From Plasmopara viticola (taxonomy: Eukaryota > Oomycota > Peronosporomycetes > Peronosporales > Peronosporaceae), in assembly GCA_001695595.3 (NCBI GenBank), contig MBPM02000122.1, positions 62,001-126,000 on the forward strand: a stretch of DNA of 64,000 nucleotides, in the 5' to 3' direction. The first letter of the stretch is position 1; the number at the start of each line of letters is the position of its first letter. Positions 21,935 through 35,945 of the stretch are shown in pieces. A program made the position numbers and the translations under genes. Below the pieces are notes generated by a model that had not been told where the DNA came from, did no database searches, and saw only the letters and a program-made list of their open reading frames with translations.

Positions 21935-22560
21935 AAAACCGGCAAATTCACAATTATCTTGATCTTAGCGATATTTGCACGAAGGCCATGCTTTTTACTA
22001 AGGTGCTTTTGGAAGCAGGAATTTTCTTCTTTGCCGAAGGTGTACTAATCTGCATCAGCATAAACCTTATCTCTGTGCATACACTCGAGCACAGATTGCA
22101 TGTGTGCAATATAGTCTTTATTACCTAACTTCTTATCCCATGATAAAAGTATGGCTGTGCAAACACTTTATTGAGCCTGAATAGCTGCGTCGACATACGA
22201 ATAGACTTCGAAGGCACGTTTGAGACTCCTTGGGGCATGACCAACCACTTCATGAGCGGTTATCGCGCGGAGTGCTGTCCGTAGTCAATGGTTTATCGCT
22301 CTCTTGTTTGATAAAGTAAGCATTTGTACTAATTGGAAAGGCCGAGTGCGCTGTATAGCACTGCCAGAAATTGGCGTATTCGCCAAGATGAGTAGAGCAT
22401 TTAACTCATTTTGCGTATGTACGATTCGCCACTTGCTTTTAATAAGCATGTCAGAGAAAAATTGGGCTATAGTTACTTTCGCAAACCATTTTCGCATCGT
22501 ACCTTGCATCTTAGAATGTGCCAGCACGCTTACACATAAGGGCACTGCTGTGTCACGCAG
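21935..22560 (-). pseudogene. Ty3/gypsy reverse transcriptase (broken)
   Basis: From 22,253 downward the minus strand encodes WLVMPQGVSN followed by QLFR...FAQPYF, matching the palm block before the catalytic YxDD box. The box itself has become YFYH, so both catalytic aspartates are gone. After a frameshift near 22,110 it continues with VLECMHRDKVYADAD and then GLRAN, the family's VLxxMRxxKLYAN and G(L/V)RAD region. Upstream, WRIVH and NELN fit the fingers domain. Several stops are present. Confidence 0.8.
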
Positions 22561-22959
22561 CATTCTATCCCTTAACTTCATGTTGCATGACGTACACTTC
22601 TATGGGTTGAAACTTCGAATGCTGGTCTCGTGAGACCATATCTGGTATTTCCCGACAGATGATGATACATAGCAAATGCAATTTTCAGAATCAAAGATCC
22701 ATTCCGCGCACTCAGCGCCTTCAAGTGGCTTTTATGGTTTACTCAACCGTGATGGGATGTCAAGATCTTCTTCAAGACGATCGACCATTTTTTTGTCAGC
22801 TTAATAAGCTATACCATGAACGTCTCGTCTAGCTCAAGTTGAACTTCGTTTGACAACTAGTTCCAGGCTTGGTATCCCACTTTAGAAATCATACAGTCGA
22901 GCTTTACCGTCATTTTCCGTTATGACAGCCTTCGGTCATTACCGTTTATGTAAGAACGA

Positions 22960-23640
22960 CTACATATCTCGATGAGTGCCATGCACTGCCGTCGTCGCTT
23001 TAGTAAGGTTTGTGATTTTAACTCGGCGAGACGCACCGCGTCGATTCCATGTTGACAAAATGTGCATTGATGCACCAACGTCTACATAGGTGACTATTTA
23101 AAATCTGTCCTCATCCAAAATTTCATTCAGCACTATGTAATGTACCAGTAGAGTAGCGATCCAGATGCCTTGACCTCTATCCTATTATGAAGTACAGCAA
23201 TCACTGTCCATAACTAGCATTTTTAAGCGGATGACATGCTACTCCACGTGCATCATTCGGACCGTGCTATTGAAATCTTGCTTTGTATAACCATCCCATG
23301 CGTTACATGCAGCGAGAACATCTCTCTACGGTGAATGTCGTGCCGCTTCTCGGAAAACGTCAGGCCGCGCCTTCAATGCCTTGGCCGAAAGCCAAACACA
23401 CATTTTAGCCATGTAACAAGCATTGTCTTCTACGAGCATGCGCAGTAAATAATGCACCCTTCCACTTGAGTGATAAGGCCTCATCTATGCTGCTGCCCGC
23501 CATGTCAAATCACCGTGAAGTATATAACGTGGCACTTTGAGCGCAACTTTTCGGTCTTCGCCCATACTGTCGCCAAATATGTTATCATCGACATGCAACA
23601 GATGCTGCTAAGTATGAGCATCATCTAGAATCCAATGTGC
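22960..23640 (-). pseudogene. Probable gag/protease remnant of the gypsy element
   Basis: A minus-strand frame from about 23,620 stays open for long stretches with scattered stops. It includes an acidic segment (DDNIFGDSMGED) and a run rich in Ala, Leu and Arg ending near 23,330. A VDVGAS string near 23,075 could be a retroviral-type protease D(T/S)GA motif. Assignment rests on position upstream of the reverse transcriptase and on composition; the gag family itself is not recognised. Confidence 0.45.
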
Positions 23641-25912
23641 CATTCCATCACTGACAATTTCATTACTACTACACTACTCAGCTCACTGTCATTGTCGATG
23701 CGCTTATGCTTTCCAGCAGTGATGAGACGATGACTTACCAAGACCTTGATGGGAGCAAATTGTGCGATACTTAAGGTTTAATATTTTCATCTAACCCAGT
23801 ACTTGTGCGCTTTAGCCACATTATACTCAGATGAGGTCAAACCTTGCATCCTAATTCAGCACCAAAGGGCTCTTGACTGTATATAAGTCGAGAATATAAA
23901 GCCTAAAAAGATAGAGATCGTAACACGGTGCCTTTCACTCTGGAAATGTAAAAAATGACGAGTTGATGTGCTCGAACATATTCTTTATATAATTTGCTTT
24001 TTCAATAATGGAAAGTCAAACTGTTCGGCGTTCCAGAGTCGACAAGAACAGTCCATGGCTTACTTAACCCTTCACGGTTGCTTTCACATTCAGCAAGCAG
24101 AGCTTGAAAGCAAAATCTGTTTAAGAATGTACAGAGACCTTGAGGACATAGCTTTCTCAATACTAAGACTAATCAGATCTCAGATCTCTCCAACCAATTC
24201 GCTCTGTACCTACTGGCTGTTGTTCTTACGGCGCAGCACGTCGGACGATTGGAAAGCCGTAGAATTTTAAGTTTTCACTTCTTAGCAAGCTCCGAGGACG
24301 GGACATTCCAGCCACATAGCAGATGAAGTATCGACGGATTTTATAGGCTGCCTCGCAGCTCGGAGGTCTATCACATCTCATTTGCATAGCTCAAATTTTT
24401 TTCGTCGAGCCGCCCATTAATCCTGGCTCTGTGAGCCTCATCTAGCCGTACTGTATAAAGGTAATGCTTGGCATCTATTGCCAATTTACGGCCTCTCAAA
24501 AAGAGGTCGGATACACACACGTAGAATATTAATTTGGGTCAGCCCTTCCCGATCAGTTTACAATAATAGTACCTGCCACTTTCTCCAAAACGAGAATTGT
24601 TGACAATCCGAGCTAGCAAAGTATGGATTTTGTGAGCGATGACGATCCACAAATCCTCCTGGTTGCTTGCAAGGAAGCGCGGAGGTAAATGGCTCGCATG
24701 ATTAGGCAGCGGAATGATAAGCATTATCTGACTTTTCACATCATACGTCTTTGCTACATAAGCGCCTATTCGCGTGCTCTGCAATGGAGATTTATGATGG
24801 AAACAGCCACACCCTATGACTCTATCCACTTAAATGTGGACGTTATGGCCTTTGACCTAAAGCAGAAAGCTTTCTTCTTTCTTTACGCTCACTGCAGTTG
24901 GCATTGACGTGGTAGGTCATCTCATTTAAGAGCCAGCGTCATCGACTCCGACGACTTTACCATCTTCGGCTGATGAGTCGCTGAAAAAGCGCTTTTTTTT
25001 TTAAAATAAAAAAGCTTCCAGCAGCGTCAATTTGTATAGAATGTTGTACCTTTTGAGGCTAAGCATGACTATCATTCTTGGGCTCCCTGAGGCGAATGCG
25101 CATATAGCTCTATCCTCACAAATGATGCCTCAGATTTCTTGACACTTCAGAGGGCTGTCGCAGCTATATATTTGTCGGAAGTGCGAGTTGAGGGTTCTGA
25201 CGCTTGTACTATGCTTACAACAAATGCGAGTTGCAGATAGCTATGATTCCAATTTTAAGATTTAGTTATATTACTTTTTGCAGGGTAGAACTTCCGTTAT
25301 ACTACGGTCTTATTTAGCTACGTACTTTTTTTAATCGTATTGGGGTTCACGAGTTTTTCCTTGATGTTCTGGCTCAGCGTCATGAAAAAGCAATGTCTTA
25401 TCCCCATCTACACATTCCTTCCATTAATATTCTATTTCTTTTTATAAAGCCGCTTCCGTGCACTGGTCCTGACCTGTATCTTGATTGGCTCGGTCTAACA
25501 CACTTCCTAAAATCACAACGTGATTAAGATGAATGCTTTATTTCAACGAATCAGCAGCCATATCACTAGCAGTAAGTTTGCGGGTGTCATATCTTTATGA
25601 TGGCCAAATCTATACCAATGATCCATTGCTTCAAAGCAGTAGCCCAGAAACGAGTTTTGGGTTAAAACCCTTCCGTGCTACATCTCCGAGCACTATATTA
25701 GGCTTTGCGAGGCCCGTAATCTTAGTACTGTACGTGTGCCAAAAGCGAAATCGGCCTGACCGCTTTCTCACGTTCTTTCAAAAAGCGGCGAGGCTAAACA
25801 CAAAAGGCTTCCACTTTTTCTGACACCCACGGAATCTACAACCTCTTTTAAATATTTCTACCGCAAAGGCATATGTGTTGTTACTATCAAAAACTTCATT
25901 GGTCTTTGTGAC

Positions 25913-25964
25913 ATAATAAAGTCTGGTTTGACGGCTTAATAGACGTCAGACCAGACTTTATTAT
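25913..25964. repeat. 21-bp inverted repeat with 10-nt loop
   Basis: Arms 25,913-25,933 and 25,944-25,964 are complementary over 21 bp with a single mismatch; the outer 15 bp (ataataaagtctggt) are perfect. No T-run follows, so a Pol III or bacterial-type terminator is unlikely. It may be the foldback end of a small DNA transposon. Confidence 0.7.
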
Positions 25965-27827
25965 ATCAACTGATATCTTTAATATTGAAATAGGACAAAT
26001 ATACCGTCAAAAAGCTCGTACGCAAAACCCTACAGCAGTCAAAAACATTACCAAATGTGGCTGAGGAGTTCGATTTTCATTGAACGTTAAAACAAAATAG
26101 GTGTATCGATCTCCATGAGGAGAATATCACCCTTCCATCAAATACTATCTCAAATACAGTGCACGGCACATAATACATAATGCATTCCGGTTCGGCCTGT
26201 GGTAGAATGGCGCTCGCAAAAAATGAACGATTTTGAATACATGTTACGAAACGTTACTTCAATATTCGTACTGTTCTTTCGGATCTAACCCGTATATCTA
26301 TTAGGAGCTGGCTACATGTAATAAGTGGGTTTTGCGCCTTTAGTGCTTGTTTCATTGGTGAATTCCATTTTGATGGGACGTAGAAGGGGCGTTAAAATTG
26401 TAGGACAGCGTTTCAAGTATGTAACCGTTTGAATCGGAATTTTTCGGCGGTGCGTGACCTTTTTATCTTGCGCGGAAATAATCTTCTTTTTGATTCTTGA
26501 AAGCTTCCTACTTCAACTGGAGGTGCTCATGTTGTCTGGCTTCGCTTGACCACGTGGCTCTTTGTAGATGTAAAATACACTGCTCCCGTGTTTTTAATCG
26601 CTTTCCATTATTAAAGGCCAAACTACCTACCTGCATATCGCAACGATTCTTTATATACTACGTTTTTCTCTATCTCTTTTTACCTGCAAAGTTTATGGTA
26701 TATGTGAAATGACTGATCAATTCGAAGTATCTCTGAGAAATAGTGAGTGAGTTTCTATGGATTGGCACATGCAACATGCAACATATAGCACCTAATCGCC
26801 ATGCTTGACCAGAGTGCCTTCCCACCCTATCAGTGTCTATACCCTGATAGCTTAATCGTCATAGAGAACAGCCGCTTAGTTGATCGCGTATAGCCCAGTC
26901 ATCGTGGACTTATAGTGCTTAAAACAACTAGGCTATCGGCGCAGTCGTGTAGTTAAGTACATTAAATATTTTTACGAGATTAATACAGACAAAACTTTGG
27001 TTTCTCAATAATCCACGCAATCTTTTGATAAAGCCGTAATGATTGATCCTATTTTTCAGTTTCTCCCATTTATACCCAACACGCTACCGATCTCATCATT
27101 GATTAGTCTTCGATATCACATTCATTCACCAAATCGACTTCCAAATCGAGAAGTCGCCCGTGTTCTGTCTGCATGCTTCGTACACCATTGTCAAACTGTA
27201 GACACCGTCAGCAGCTCCTTTATCGGACGACTATCGTATCGGCGTCCATTCACGCTGACAAATGTCTTTTTCAGCGCCAGCCGGATCTGGTCAGGCTTTG
27301 GTCATTGCCTCTTATAGGTATGAGATTAGCTCGACAAAAGCGAAGCATGGTCTTTAGGTTCTTACAGCAAATTAAAAGTTCTTTAAAAGAAGCTCCGAAC
27401 TCTGGGGTAAGCTTACCAAGAATTCCGGCGAGGAGCCTCAACTTAGACCGTCACACAATGGACTCTTCTTAGGCCACTTCTTTGTGTGTTGCCTTCTCTC
27501 AGCGGTGATGACACCAGAGTGGGGCAATTCGAGCATGCTGGTCGTTGTGGCGGAATGCTAACGCACATAATAATTTCGTCAATAGCCACATTCAAAGACA
27601 GCGTAGTTGTGAACTATTTAGATCGGCAATTTTTTTATTTATTTGATGATGCTTTAAAATGGCAAATTTTTCTTGCCTCCATTACGGAAGGTGCAATTCT
27701 TTCGCACTGTCCTACGTCTAGGTTCGACAATACCTTGCATGTCCAGATATTCTATTGTTACTTTAAGTCGAAAGCTCGAGATTGCCCTGGTGATATTGCA
27801 TAGCGGCCATTATGCGAGAAGCAAATT

Positions 27828-27879
27828 CATCAAAGTTCAGGGTCAGTTTTTAAATACATCAAAGTTGAGGGTCAGTTTA
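27828..27879. repeat. Two-copy direct repeat, 29-bp period
   Basis: catcaaagtt(c/g)agggtcagttt occurs at 27,828 and again at 27,857 with one base difference. Short tandem duplication of unknown meaning. Confidence 0.75.
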
Positions 27880-29399
27880 GGCACCATTTGTTGTTCGTCT
27901 TGTAATTAGCTGGCTGCACGAAAAGTTGTTTATGATGAAAACAGGTGCATAGTGCTTGGTAAAGCATTGGCCACGAAGGCAAAATGTAAGCTCACGCCAA
28001 TTATTACCAGGGATAAGAGCACTTCGTGATTTAGCACATTCTGGTCTTACCTCTTCTTTGTCATGATAGCTGCGTAAATCACTTGAAGCTAGAGCTTGAC
28101 CACTTGAAGACCTGCTCCAATACAATGTCCCAGATCCAAGCCCAAGATCCGCATTATCGTAGCAACAGTCTATTGCCTGAATGTCAGCATTTGAGGGTGA
28201 GCTTTATCGAGATAAACGATACGCTTAAATAGAAAGTTGTACGTACCAAATTTGTCCTTCAGAGAGCTCAAAAAGAACAAACGATATGGCTCAAATGATC
28301 ATTGCACTTAATCATTCTTATCGTAACGCCTTAGCGTTGTTTATTGTCAATGTGATGTATAATTATCGGTTTTCTAATTCTTCAAGTAGAAACACGTAAA
28401 ACACAAACTTATATTTTGCCGTGATCATATTTTAATCAGACTGCACAAGGGATTTTTCGAGCTCCTTGCCCACGAATACAACAACTTTAAACAGATAAAA
28501 TCCTTTTCACGGAATACCATCAGTAGCAACTGCCTAAAACTTTTTGATAGCACCAATATTTTGTGTTTTTCAAAGAAATCTAATTATATGCTTAGTATTT
28601 TTTGTAGCAAAAGATCAGCAGCCTCAAATTACAAAAATTTTGTCCGAACCAATCAAACTGGCTTTTCTTATGATTTCAGTGAGAACATGCTAAATTCGTT
28701 TTGCTTATTGTCAAATTTAAGTGGGACTTTGAATTGTTCATTGCGCCACAAGTTTTCTCATCAGAGCAGTGGATCAAATTTGGTGGATGCAATTGCGAGC
28801 GCCATGATACCTGCCAAGCAATCTTTTATATGTATACAATGAACAAGTGTAAATTAACCGTACTACCCGATAAATTGGACAAAATTCAATTTATTTGACT
28901 TGCGAATTGCTCACTACATTCACTATTTCTGTGGAGACCGCGATTTGACCCTAGCTCAGCCAGGCTATACCATTCAACGTATCTTAAGTGATGACCATAG
29001 CCTCCCCTTGTACATCCGGTAAAATTTCCTTACAAGCTACACTCAGGTTCCGTTCTGAAACTGCAGCTTACCTAACTTTCTCCGGCCGCATTTGCTTGCA
29101 TCAAATCGTGATGACTTTTGCCTGTGAAATTGAACCGAATTACTGTATCGTATGGTCTTCCAGCACGCTTTGGTCGAAGTCTCTCGAAATGCTAGTGTAT
29201 TTTTATTGCCAAAGCGTTTGAAACTCTGCATCTCAAATATTTAAAATGGCTACGATTTGTCGACGCAAGCGGTACGAAAATTTGATGATTTTCCCGTCTG
29301 CAGTGCACAATACCCATTTTGTATAGCTTTTCAGGGTTCCCAAGCACAAAGTAGCCCCACGAAAGGTTGTGCACATAAATTGACCAAAATTAGATTGTT

Positions 29400-32300
29400 T
29401 TACGCTTCATAGATAATGAATACTCTAGCAAATGCGACTTTTCGCAGACTTCCCAGATCGAAAGCTGTGAGTCCGGAATTCACGGGGCTTACTTATACTG
29501 TAGTGCTACTTTTAGTTTTAGATTTTTTGGGTTTTTAGTCTATCGCAGTCATCAATCTGTCAAGTTAGGTACAGCGCTCATGGTGCAGCATCAAGTTACA
29601 CACAGTTCGCTTCGCGACCTAATGCATTAATTATCGCGGCAAGTCTGAGATCAAACTTTATAGCACTTAAGGCCGCCTGTAGCTTTGTACCTTAGCTTCA
29701 AAGCTCAAAACCATACGTTTGGTTGTACTTAATTCAATGTGATCGTCCTCATTAAATTATTTATTTATTAAAGTGATTTGCTTGATATACAATAGCAAGG
29801 TCAATAAAGTCTTCTTAGATAGTACTAAATTGTTTGACAGATAAGACCTTTTGCAGTTTCACAGATCGACAGCTGTGACATCGGCAATCACGAGGATTCT
29901 CCTTTGGATTTCAATTTTGCCACATGAATCACTCTGCCAGGTAAAATACAGCCCCTATCATGCATCATTAAATTGCACACACTTCGCTTGCAATCTAAGG
30001 TGTTAACTATCGCTGCAAATCTATAATAAATCTTCAGAATTCCTCCAGCCGCCTGCAGCTTCGTTTCTCAGCTTTATATATCTAAAATATACTTTAACTG
30101 TGAAAAAAATTATGTGGTCGTCCTGATTGTATTAGGTATCTATCAAAGTGGTTTGCTTAACATATATTGTCGAGGTTGTTTAACGCTTCATAAATAAGTT
30201 TAATCCTCCAGCGAATGCGAACTCCACAGATTAACAGCTTTGATGTCGGATTTCAGGCGACTGACCCCTTTGAAAGAGCTTCTATTAATATCAAATTTTT
30301 TAATATTTGAGTCTATCACGATTATCACTCTGTCAAGTTGCTACAGCGATCATGATGCAGCATCAAGTTGCACGCAATACGCTTCGCAAACTAACGCGTC
30401 AACTATCGCTGCAACTCTATACTCGGATTTTTTAGCACTTACGGCCGCCTGTTGCTGCAAACCGTAGCTTTAAAGCTCAAAAACATACGTTTGGCTATAT
30501 TCGATTTTATGTGGTCGTTCTAATTGAATTATATATCTATTAAAGCGGTTTGCCTGATATATAATCGCAAAATCGATCAACGCTTTTCAGATAGTACTAT
30601 AATCTTCGTCAGATACGACCTTTTGCATCCTTCACAGATCGACAGCTTTGACGTCGGCAATCTCGAGACTTACTTCTTCAATTTGCCGCGTTAATCACTC
30701 TGCCAAGTTGGATACAGCGCCTATAATGCATCGTCAAGTTGCATACAGTCCGGTTTTCCACCCAACGCATAAAGGATTGCTGCAAATCTATAATAAAATT
30801 TTAGAATTCCTCCAACCGTCTGTAGCTTCGTTTCTCAGCTTTCAAGTTAAAAAAACATGCGTTGAGCTGTATAGAAACTCATGTGGTCGTCCTGATTGAT
30901 TAGATATCTATCAAAACGGTTTGCTTTATATATAGTGTTGAGATTAGTTAACGCTTCACAAACAGACTAAATTCTTCAGCAGATGCAACCTTTTGCAGCC
31001 TTCTCAGATCGACAGCTGTGAGCCCAAAATTCGCATCACCAAATCGCACACAACACGCTCCGCTGTTGAATGCGTTAACAATCGCTGCAATTTTTTAAAC
31101 AAGCTTTTTATCACTTCCAGCCGCCTATAGCTTCGTTTCTTATATATAGAGTCCAAGAAAACACATACAGCTGTATTCAAAATGTACGTTCGTCATGGTC
31201 GATTCAGCTGGCAACTAAAGTCGTTTACTTTCTGAACAAGGTCGAGATTGACTAAGGCTCTGTAATAAAATCAAATTGACATGCTGAATCGACTTTTGAA
31301 GCCTTCCTAGTTTAATGGCAGCGCCTATAATGCACCATCAAGTTGTACACAATACGCTAAGCAACGTTACGCATTAATTAATGCTGCAAATTTTCAATCG
31401 AACGTTATAGCACTTTTAGCCACCTGTGGCTTCGTTCCTAAGCTTTGAAGCTCAAACATATGCGCAGAACTGTATTCAAAATTATGTAGTCGTCCTGGCT
31501 ATATTGTATTATTTTAACGTGGGGTGGGTTGACATATAGTGTAGAGGTTGTTAAACGCTTTGTAGATTAATCAAAACCTCTAGCAGATACGACCTTTACA
31601 AGCCTTCACAAGTAGGCAGCTGTGAGGCCAAAATTTACGAGCCTTTCCCATACAGAGTTCAAGCCTATCGCGTTAATCAATCTGTCAAGTTCGCTACACC
31701 ACCGATAACACATCATCCATTCGCGCACAATAAGCTATAAAAACCTAATGCATTAACTATCGCTGCAAAAATCCAATCGAACTTAATCGCAGTTCTAGCT
31801 GCCTGTGGCTTCGTTCCTTAGATGTGAAGCTCAAAAGCATAAGTTTAGCTGCATCTAGTCATCCTGACTCCTTCAGATATCTATCAAAGTGGTTTGCTTG
31901 AAATTTAATGTTAAGGTCTTAGATAGTACTGAATTTATCAGCAGATACGACCTTTCGCAGCCTTCACAAACTCCTGTGAGGCCGGATTTCACGCTATAGA
32001 TAGCGAGTCGTAACATTTAATCGTTCCGCCAAGTTGACTACAGCGCCTGTAACGCATCACCAAGCGGCACACAATACGCTTCGAATCCTAACGCGAACTT
32101 TATAGCACTTGCAGCCACTCGTAGCTTCGTTTCTCAGCTTTAAAGCTAAAAATTGCGTTTAGCTGTATAATTCCTCAAATGGTCGTCCTGATTGTATTAA
32201 ATATTTATCTAGGTGACTTACTTATATATCATATCGAGGTTGATTGACGATTCGTGAACAATCTAAATCTTCAGCAGGTGCGACTTTTGGAAGCAATCAC

Positions 32301-34410
32301 AAGTTGACAGCCGTGAGGCCGAGATCTTGGAAACTTACCCCCATACAAGAGCTGTTTGCACCATTTGATTTTTAAATTCTGAGTCTATCGCGTAAATCAC
32401 TCTATCAAGTTGACTACTGCGCCCACAATGCGTCATCAAGTCCCACACAATACGCTGCGCAACGTTACGCATTAGCCATCGCTGCAAATTTCCAATCGAA
32501 CCTATTCGTATTATTAACCACCTGTAGCTTTGTTCCTTAGCTTTATAGCTCCAAAACATACTTACAGATGTACTCAAATCTATCTGGTCATTCTTACTTT
32601 CTTAAATATCTCTCGAAGTGGTTTGCCCAATATATAATGTCGAGGCCGGTAAACATTTCTTAGATAAACCATATTCTCCAGCAAGTACAACTTTTCGACA
32701 GATGTAAGGCCAGAATTCACGAGACTTATCTCTATAAATTTTGAGGCTAGCGCTTTAATCACTCTGCGAAGTTAGTTACACCTTCTAAAACGCATCATGA
32801 AGTTGCACACAATACATTACGCAACCTAATGCCTTGACCGCCACTGCAATACTTAAACTTTTCAGCTCTTGCAGCCGTCTGTAGCTTCATTCCTAAGCTT
32901 CAAATTCAAAAACATACATCTGACTGTATTCAAATTTGTGCGTTTCCATGATCAATACACCCGGCAAGCTGAGTCGTTTACTTACTACTCAAAGTCAATG
33001 TTGACAAAAGCTTTGTGAATAAAGAATATTAAAATGCTGATATGTCGTTATCAGTCGATAGTCCCAATGAACGTGGTCCACCCCTATAGATTTTGGGCCT
33101 ATCATCTTGACCACTCGGCCGAGATGTCTATGCATTATCGGCAGTGCTTTTATTTATAGCAGCAAGTTACACACTACACGTCTCGATACCTACCGCATTA
33201 GCTCCAACAGCAATTCTCCAATCAATTTTTATAGAACTTCCGGCCGCCTTTAGCTTCATTTTCTCGCTTAAAAGTTCAAGCACATTCGCTTTATTCAGAT
33301 TGGTGCAGTCGATTTGATTGTCTTATATAATTATATAAAGTCGTTTGACCAGTGTATTCTGTTTAGTTCGGTTAACGCTCATGAGAAAAAGTAAAAACTT
33401 CGAGCAGGTGCGACTTTTCGCAGCCATTATAGAGTGACAGATGTGACGCTGACATGCACGCGACGCACTCCTAGAGCTTTCGAGTATATCGCGTCAATCA
33501 ATTTAAATAGTTGGCTACAACGCCTAAAACGCATCATAAAATTGGACACATTACACTACGCGACTTACGCACTTACTATCGCTACAACTCTTTGATCAAA
33601 CTTTATGGCACTTTCAGCCGCCTGTAGCTTTGTTTCTAAGCTTAAAAGTTTGAAAGCACACGCTAGACTGATTCAGATTTGTGTGGCCGTCTTGATAGTA
33701 TTAGATACCTATCAAAGTCATTGTTTGCTATATAATGTTAAGGTCGGCTAACGCTTTCTTAAAAAATCATATTCTCTAGCAGGTGCGATCTTTTGCAGCC
33801 TTCACAGATCGACAGCTGTGAGACCAAAATCTACGCGACTTACCCCTATCAATTTCGGGTATTTTGCGTATTTCACTCTGCCAAGTGTCTACTACGCCAA
33901 AAATGCATAAGCAAGTTAAACGCAATACTCCACGCTACCTTTCGCGTTAAGAATCACTTCAATAAATCAAGCAAGCTTTATATCAAACCCAGTCGCTTGT
34001 AGCTTCATTTCTTTTATTCAAAGTTCAGGCACATGCGTTAAGCTGTAATCGAATTGCGTTTTTGTCATGGTCGATTGAGCTGGCAACCAAAGTCGTTAAC
34101 TTACTCAATTAAGTCAAGGTTGACTTATGTTCTCTAATTAAAAGAAATTATACATGCTGGTGCACCCTATGCAGCCTTGCTAGGTTGATTGCTACAAGAC
34201 CTAATCTATGCGGGTTTTCTCTACAGATTTCTTGCCTATCGCCTTGACTACTCGGCCGAGCTGTCTATGCATCGTCTACAGTGCCTATACTGTATCAGCA
34301 AGTTGCACACAACCCGCAATACCTTGCGCATTAAGCATTACTGCAATTTCTAAATCAAACAGCATATCACCTTCAAGCAGCAGTGTGCCGTAATATGTCC
34401 AGATGCATTA
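29400..34410 (-). repeat. Ancient decayed block of the tRNA-Ser repeat, minus orientation
   Basis: The reverse complement of the tRNA 3' half (gacagctgtgag-like) recurs near 29,868, 30,641, 31,011, 31,614, 32,306 and 33,811 at multiples of roughly 350-390 bp. Each is preceded by a degenerate 'ttgcagcctt' and followed by spacer-like words such as 'gcatca-caagt-gcacacaatacgct' and 'agcttcgttcctagctttaaagctc'. No copy keeps a complete cloverleaf. Divergence is far greater than in the 1-17,497 array. No protein gene is visible. Confidence 0.8.
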
Positions 34411-34815
34411 TAGACGCTGTGGACAGTACATAACAGATTGACCAAGGAGTTAAGACAATAGACCCGAAACTTTCAGCGGTAACCCACTTAGATTTATGTC
34501 TCGCAGCCATCGGTCTAGTAAAGCTGCAAAAGTCGGACCAGCATGTCAAACGTCCTCGCCTACAAAGCCCTAATCATCCTTGAAATGATTTGGTAAACGA
34601 TTTTAGTTGCCTGCTAAATCCATCATAACGACTACACAAGTATGAATACAGATTAATCTATGTTCCTAAGCTTAAGAGCAAGGAAAAGAAAGTTAAAGCT
34701 GCTGGAAGTGCCATATAATCTGATTGGGACATCGCAGCTATACTTAATAACTTAAGTAATATGGCGTATTGTAAACAACATGCTGATACACTATAGGCTG
34801 TGTAGAGAACCTAAA

Positions 34816-34892
34816 AACAGCTTGGTCGAGTAGTCAAGGCGATAGATTCGAAATTAAAGTGGTGATCTGCGTAGATTTAGGTCCACAGCTAT
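34816..34892 (+). pseudogene. tRNA-Ser relic
   Basis: Acceptor aacagct and D-arm ggtcgagtagtcaaggc are recognisable, and the anticodon loop still reads TTCGAAA. The 3' half of the anticodon stem and the variable arm are scrambled. Confidence 0.65.
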
Positions 34893-35865
34893 CGATCCAG
34901 AAAGACTGCAAAAGTCGAGCACACATGTCAATTTGTTTTATCCACAAAGTTAGTTAATCTAGACATTATTTAGTAAGTGAACGACTTTGGTCGCCAGCTG
35001 AACTGATCAGAACGACCACATGAAATCTCACAACTAAGAAACGAAGCTACAGTTGGAGATGCCATTGAGTTGGGCAGAGAATTGTAGCGATAGTCAATGA
35101 GTTGGGAAGCGTATTGTACTGCGTGCAGCTTGTTGATGCATTGTTGGCACTGTAGACAACTTATCAGATGTATTACAGCGAGTAATTCGAATATTATAAA
35201 GCAAGTCGCATAAATTCTTGTCGGACAGCTGTTGATCCGAAAAGACTGCGGAAGGTCGCACCTGCTGGAGGATTAGACACGATCTACAAAGCAGTAGCCA
35301 ACCTTGACATTATACATTAGGCGAATACAATCGAGACAACAAATAAATACACATACAGCCAGTCGTATATGCCTGCACTTTAAAGCTAAGCAACGAAGCT
35401 AAAGGCGACTGGAAGTGCTATATAGTTCAATTTAATAATTGCAGCAAGAGTTAATGCGCTATGTAGCGTGGCGTATTATGTGCAACTTGCTGATACAATC
35501 AAGGCGCTGCTGCAGACAATGCACAGACACCGAGTGAATAAGGTGATAGGCTCGAAACTGAAGACGTAACCCGCGTAATTGTAGGTTTCACACCTATCGA
35601 CCAAGGAAGGCTGCAAAAGTCGCACCAGCATGTCAATTTGCTTTTCCTACAAATCCTAAGTCAACCACTACATTTTTGTTGTAAGAAAACGACGTTGGTT
35701 GCCAGCTGACTCGAATATTACGACCACACCAAAATGAGTATAGCCAAAAGTATTTGCTTGAGTTTAAAGCGGAGAAGTGAAACTACAGACGGTTAGAAGT
35801 GCTATGAAGGTTGTTGAAGAATGTACAACTTTCTGATACAATATAGACGCTATAGACAATGCATA

Positions 35866-35945
35866 GACAGCTTGGTCGAGTTCATCAGGCGATAAACTCA
35901 ATATCTGTAGGGGTGACCCACGTAGATGAGATCTCACATCTATCG
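35866..35945 (+). pseudogene. tRNA-Ser relic
   Basis: The 5' gacagcttgg and a changed D loop are visible, the anticodon loop is altered to CTCAATA, and the T arm is degenerate (gagatctcac). Confidence 0.65.

Larger units (their letters stand above)
20800..23650 (-). mobile_element. Decayed Ty3/gypsy retrotransposon, gag-to-integrase order on minus strand
   Basis: On the minus strand, high to low coordinates, there is a gag-like stretch (about 23,650-23,200), reverse transcriptase (about 22,560-21,935) and integrase (about 21,130-20,800). The domain order is that of Ty3/gypsy pol, with integrase after reverse transcriptase. Stops and frameshifts break every domain. Terminal repeats were not identified, so the ends are approximate. 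RNase H is expected at about 21,900-21,200 but was not recognised. Confidence 0.75.
23651..29400. other. No recognisable gene; scattered short repeats
   Basis: A long AT-rich stretch without an ORF that I can assign. Minus-strand segments near 25,530-25,820 and 27,040-27,320 look faintly coding but are interrupted and unidentified. A perfect-looking hairpin at 25,913-25,964 and a 29-bp-spaced direct repeat at 27,828-27,879 are listed separately. Probably decayed transposon sequence. Confidence 0.5.

Noticed and set aside
22304..22633. Plus-strand ORF of 109 codons
   Set aside because: The opposite strand carries gypsy reverse transcriptase motifs; the plus frame has no motif and is a shadow.
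24965..25002. Hammerhead ribozyme-like motif ctgatgag followed by tcgc and a T-run
   Set aside because: The 5' core is present, but the required GAAA box after stem II is absent (gcgctttt instead). The T-run makes it look more like an old Pol III or A/T-rich repeat end.
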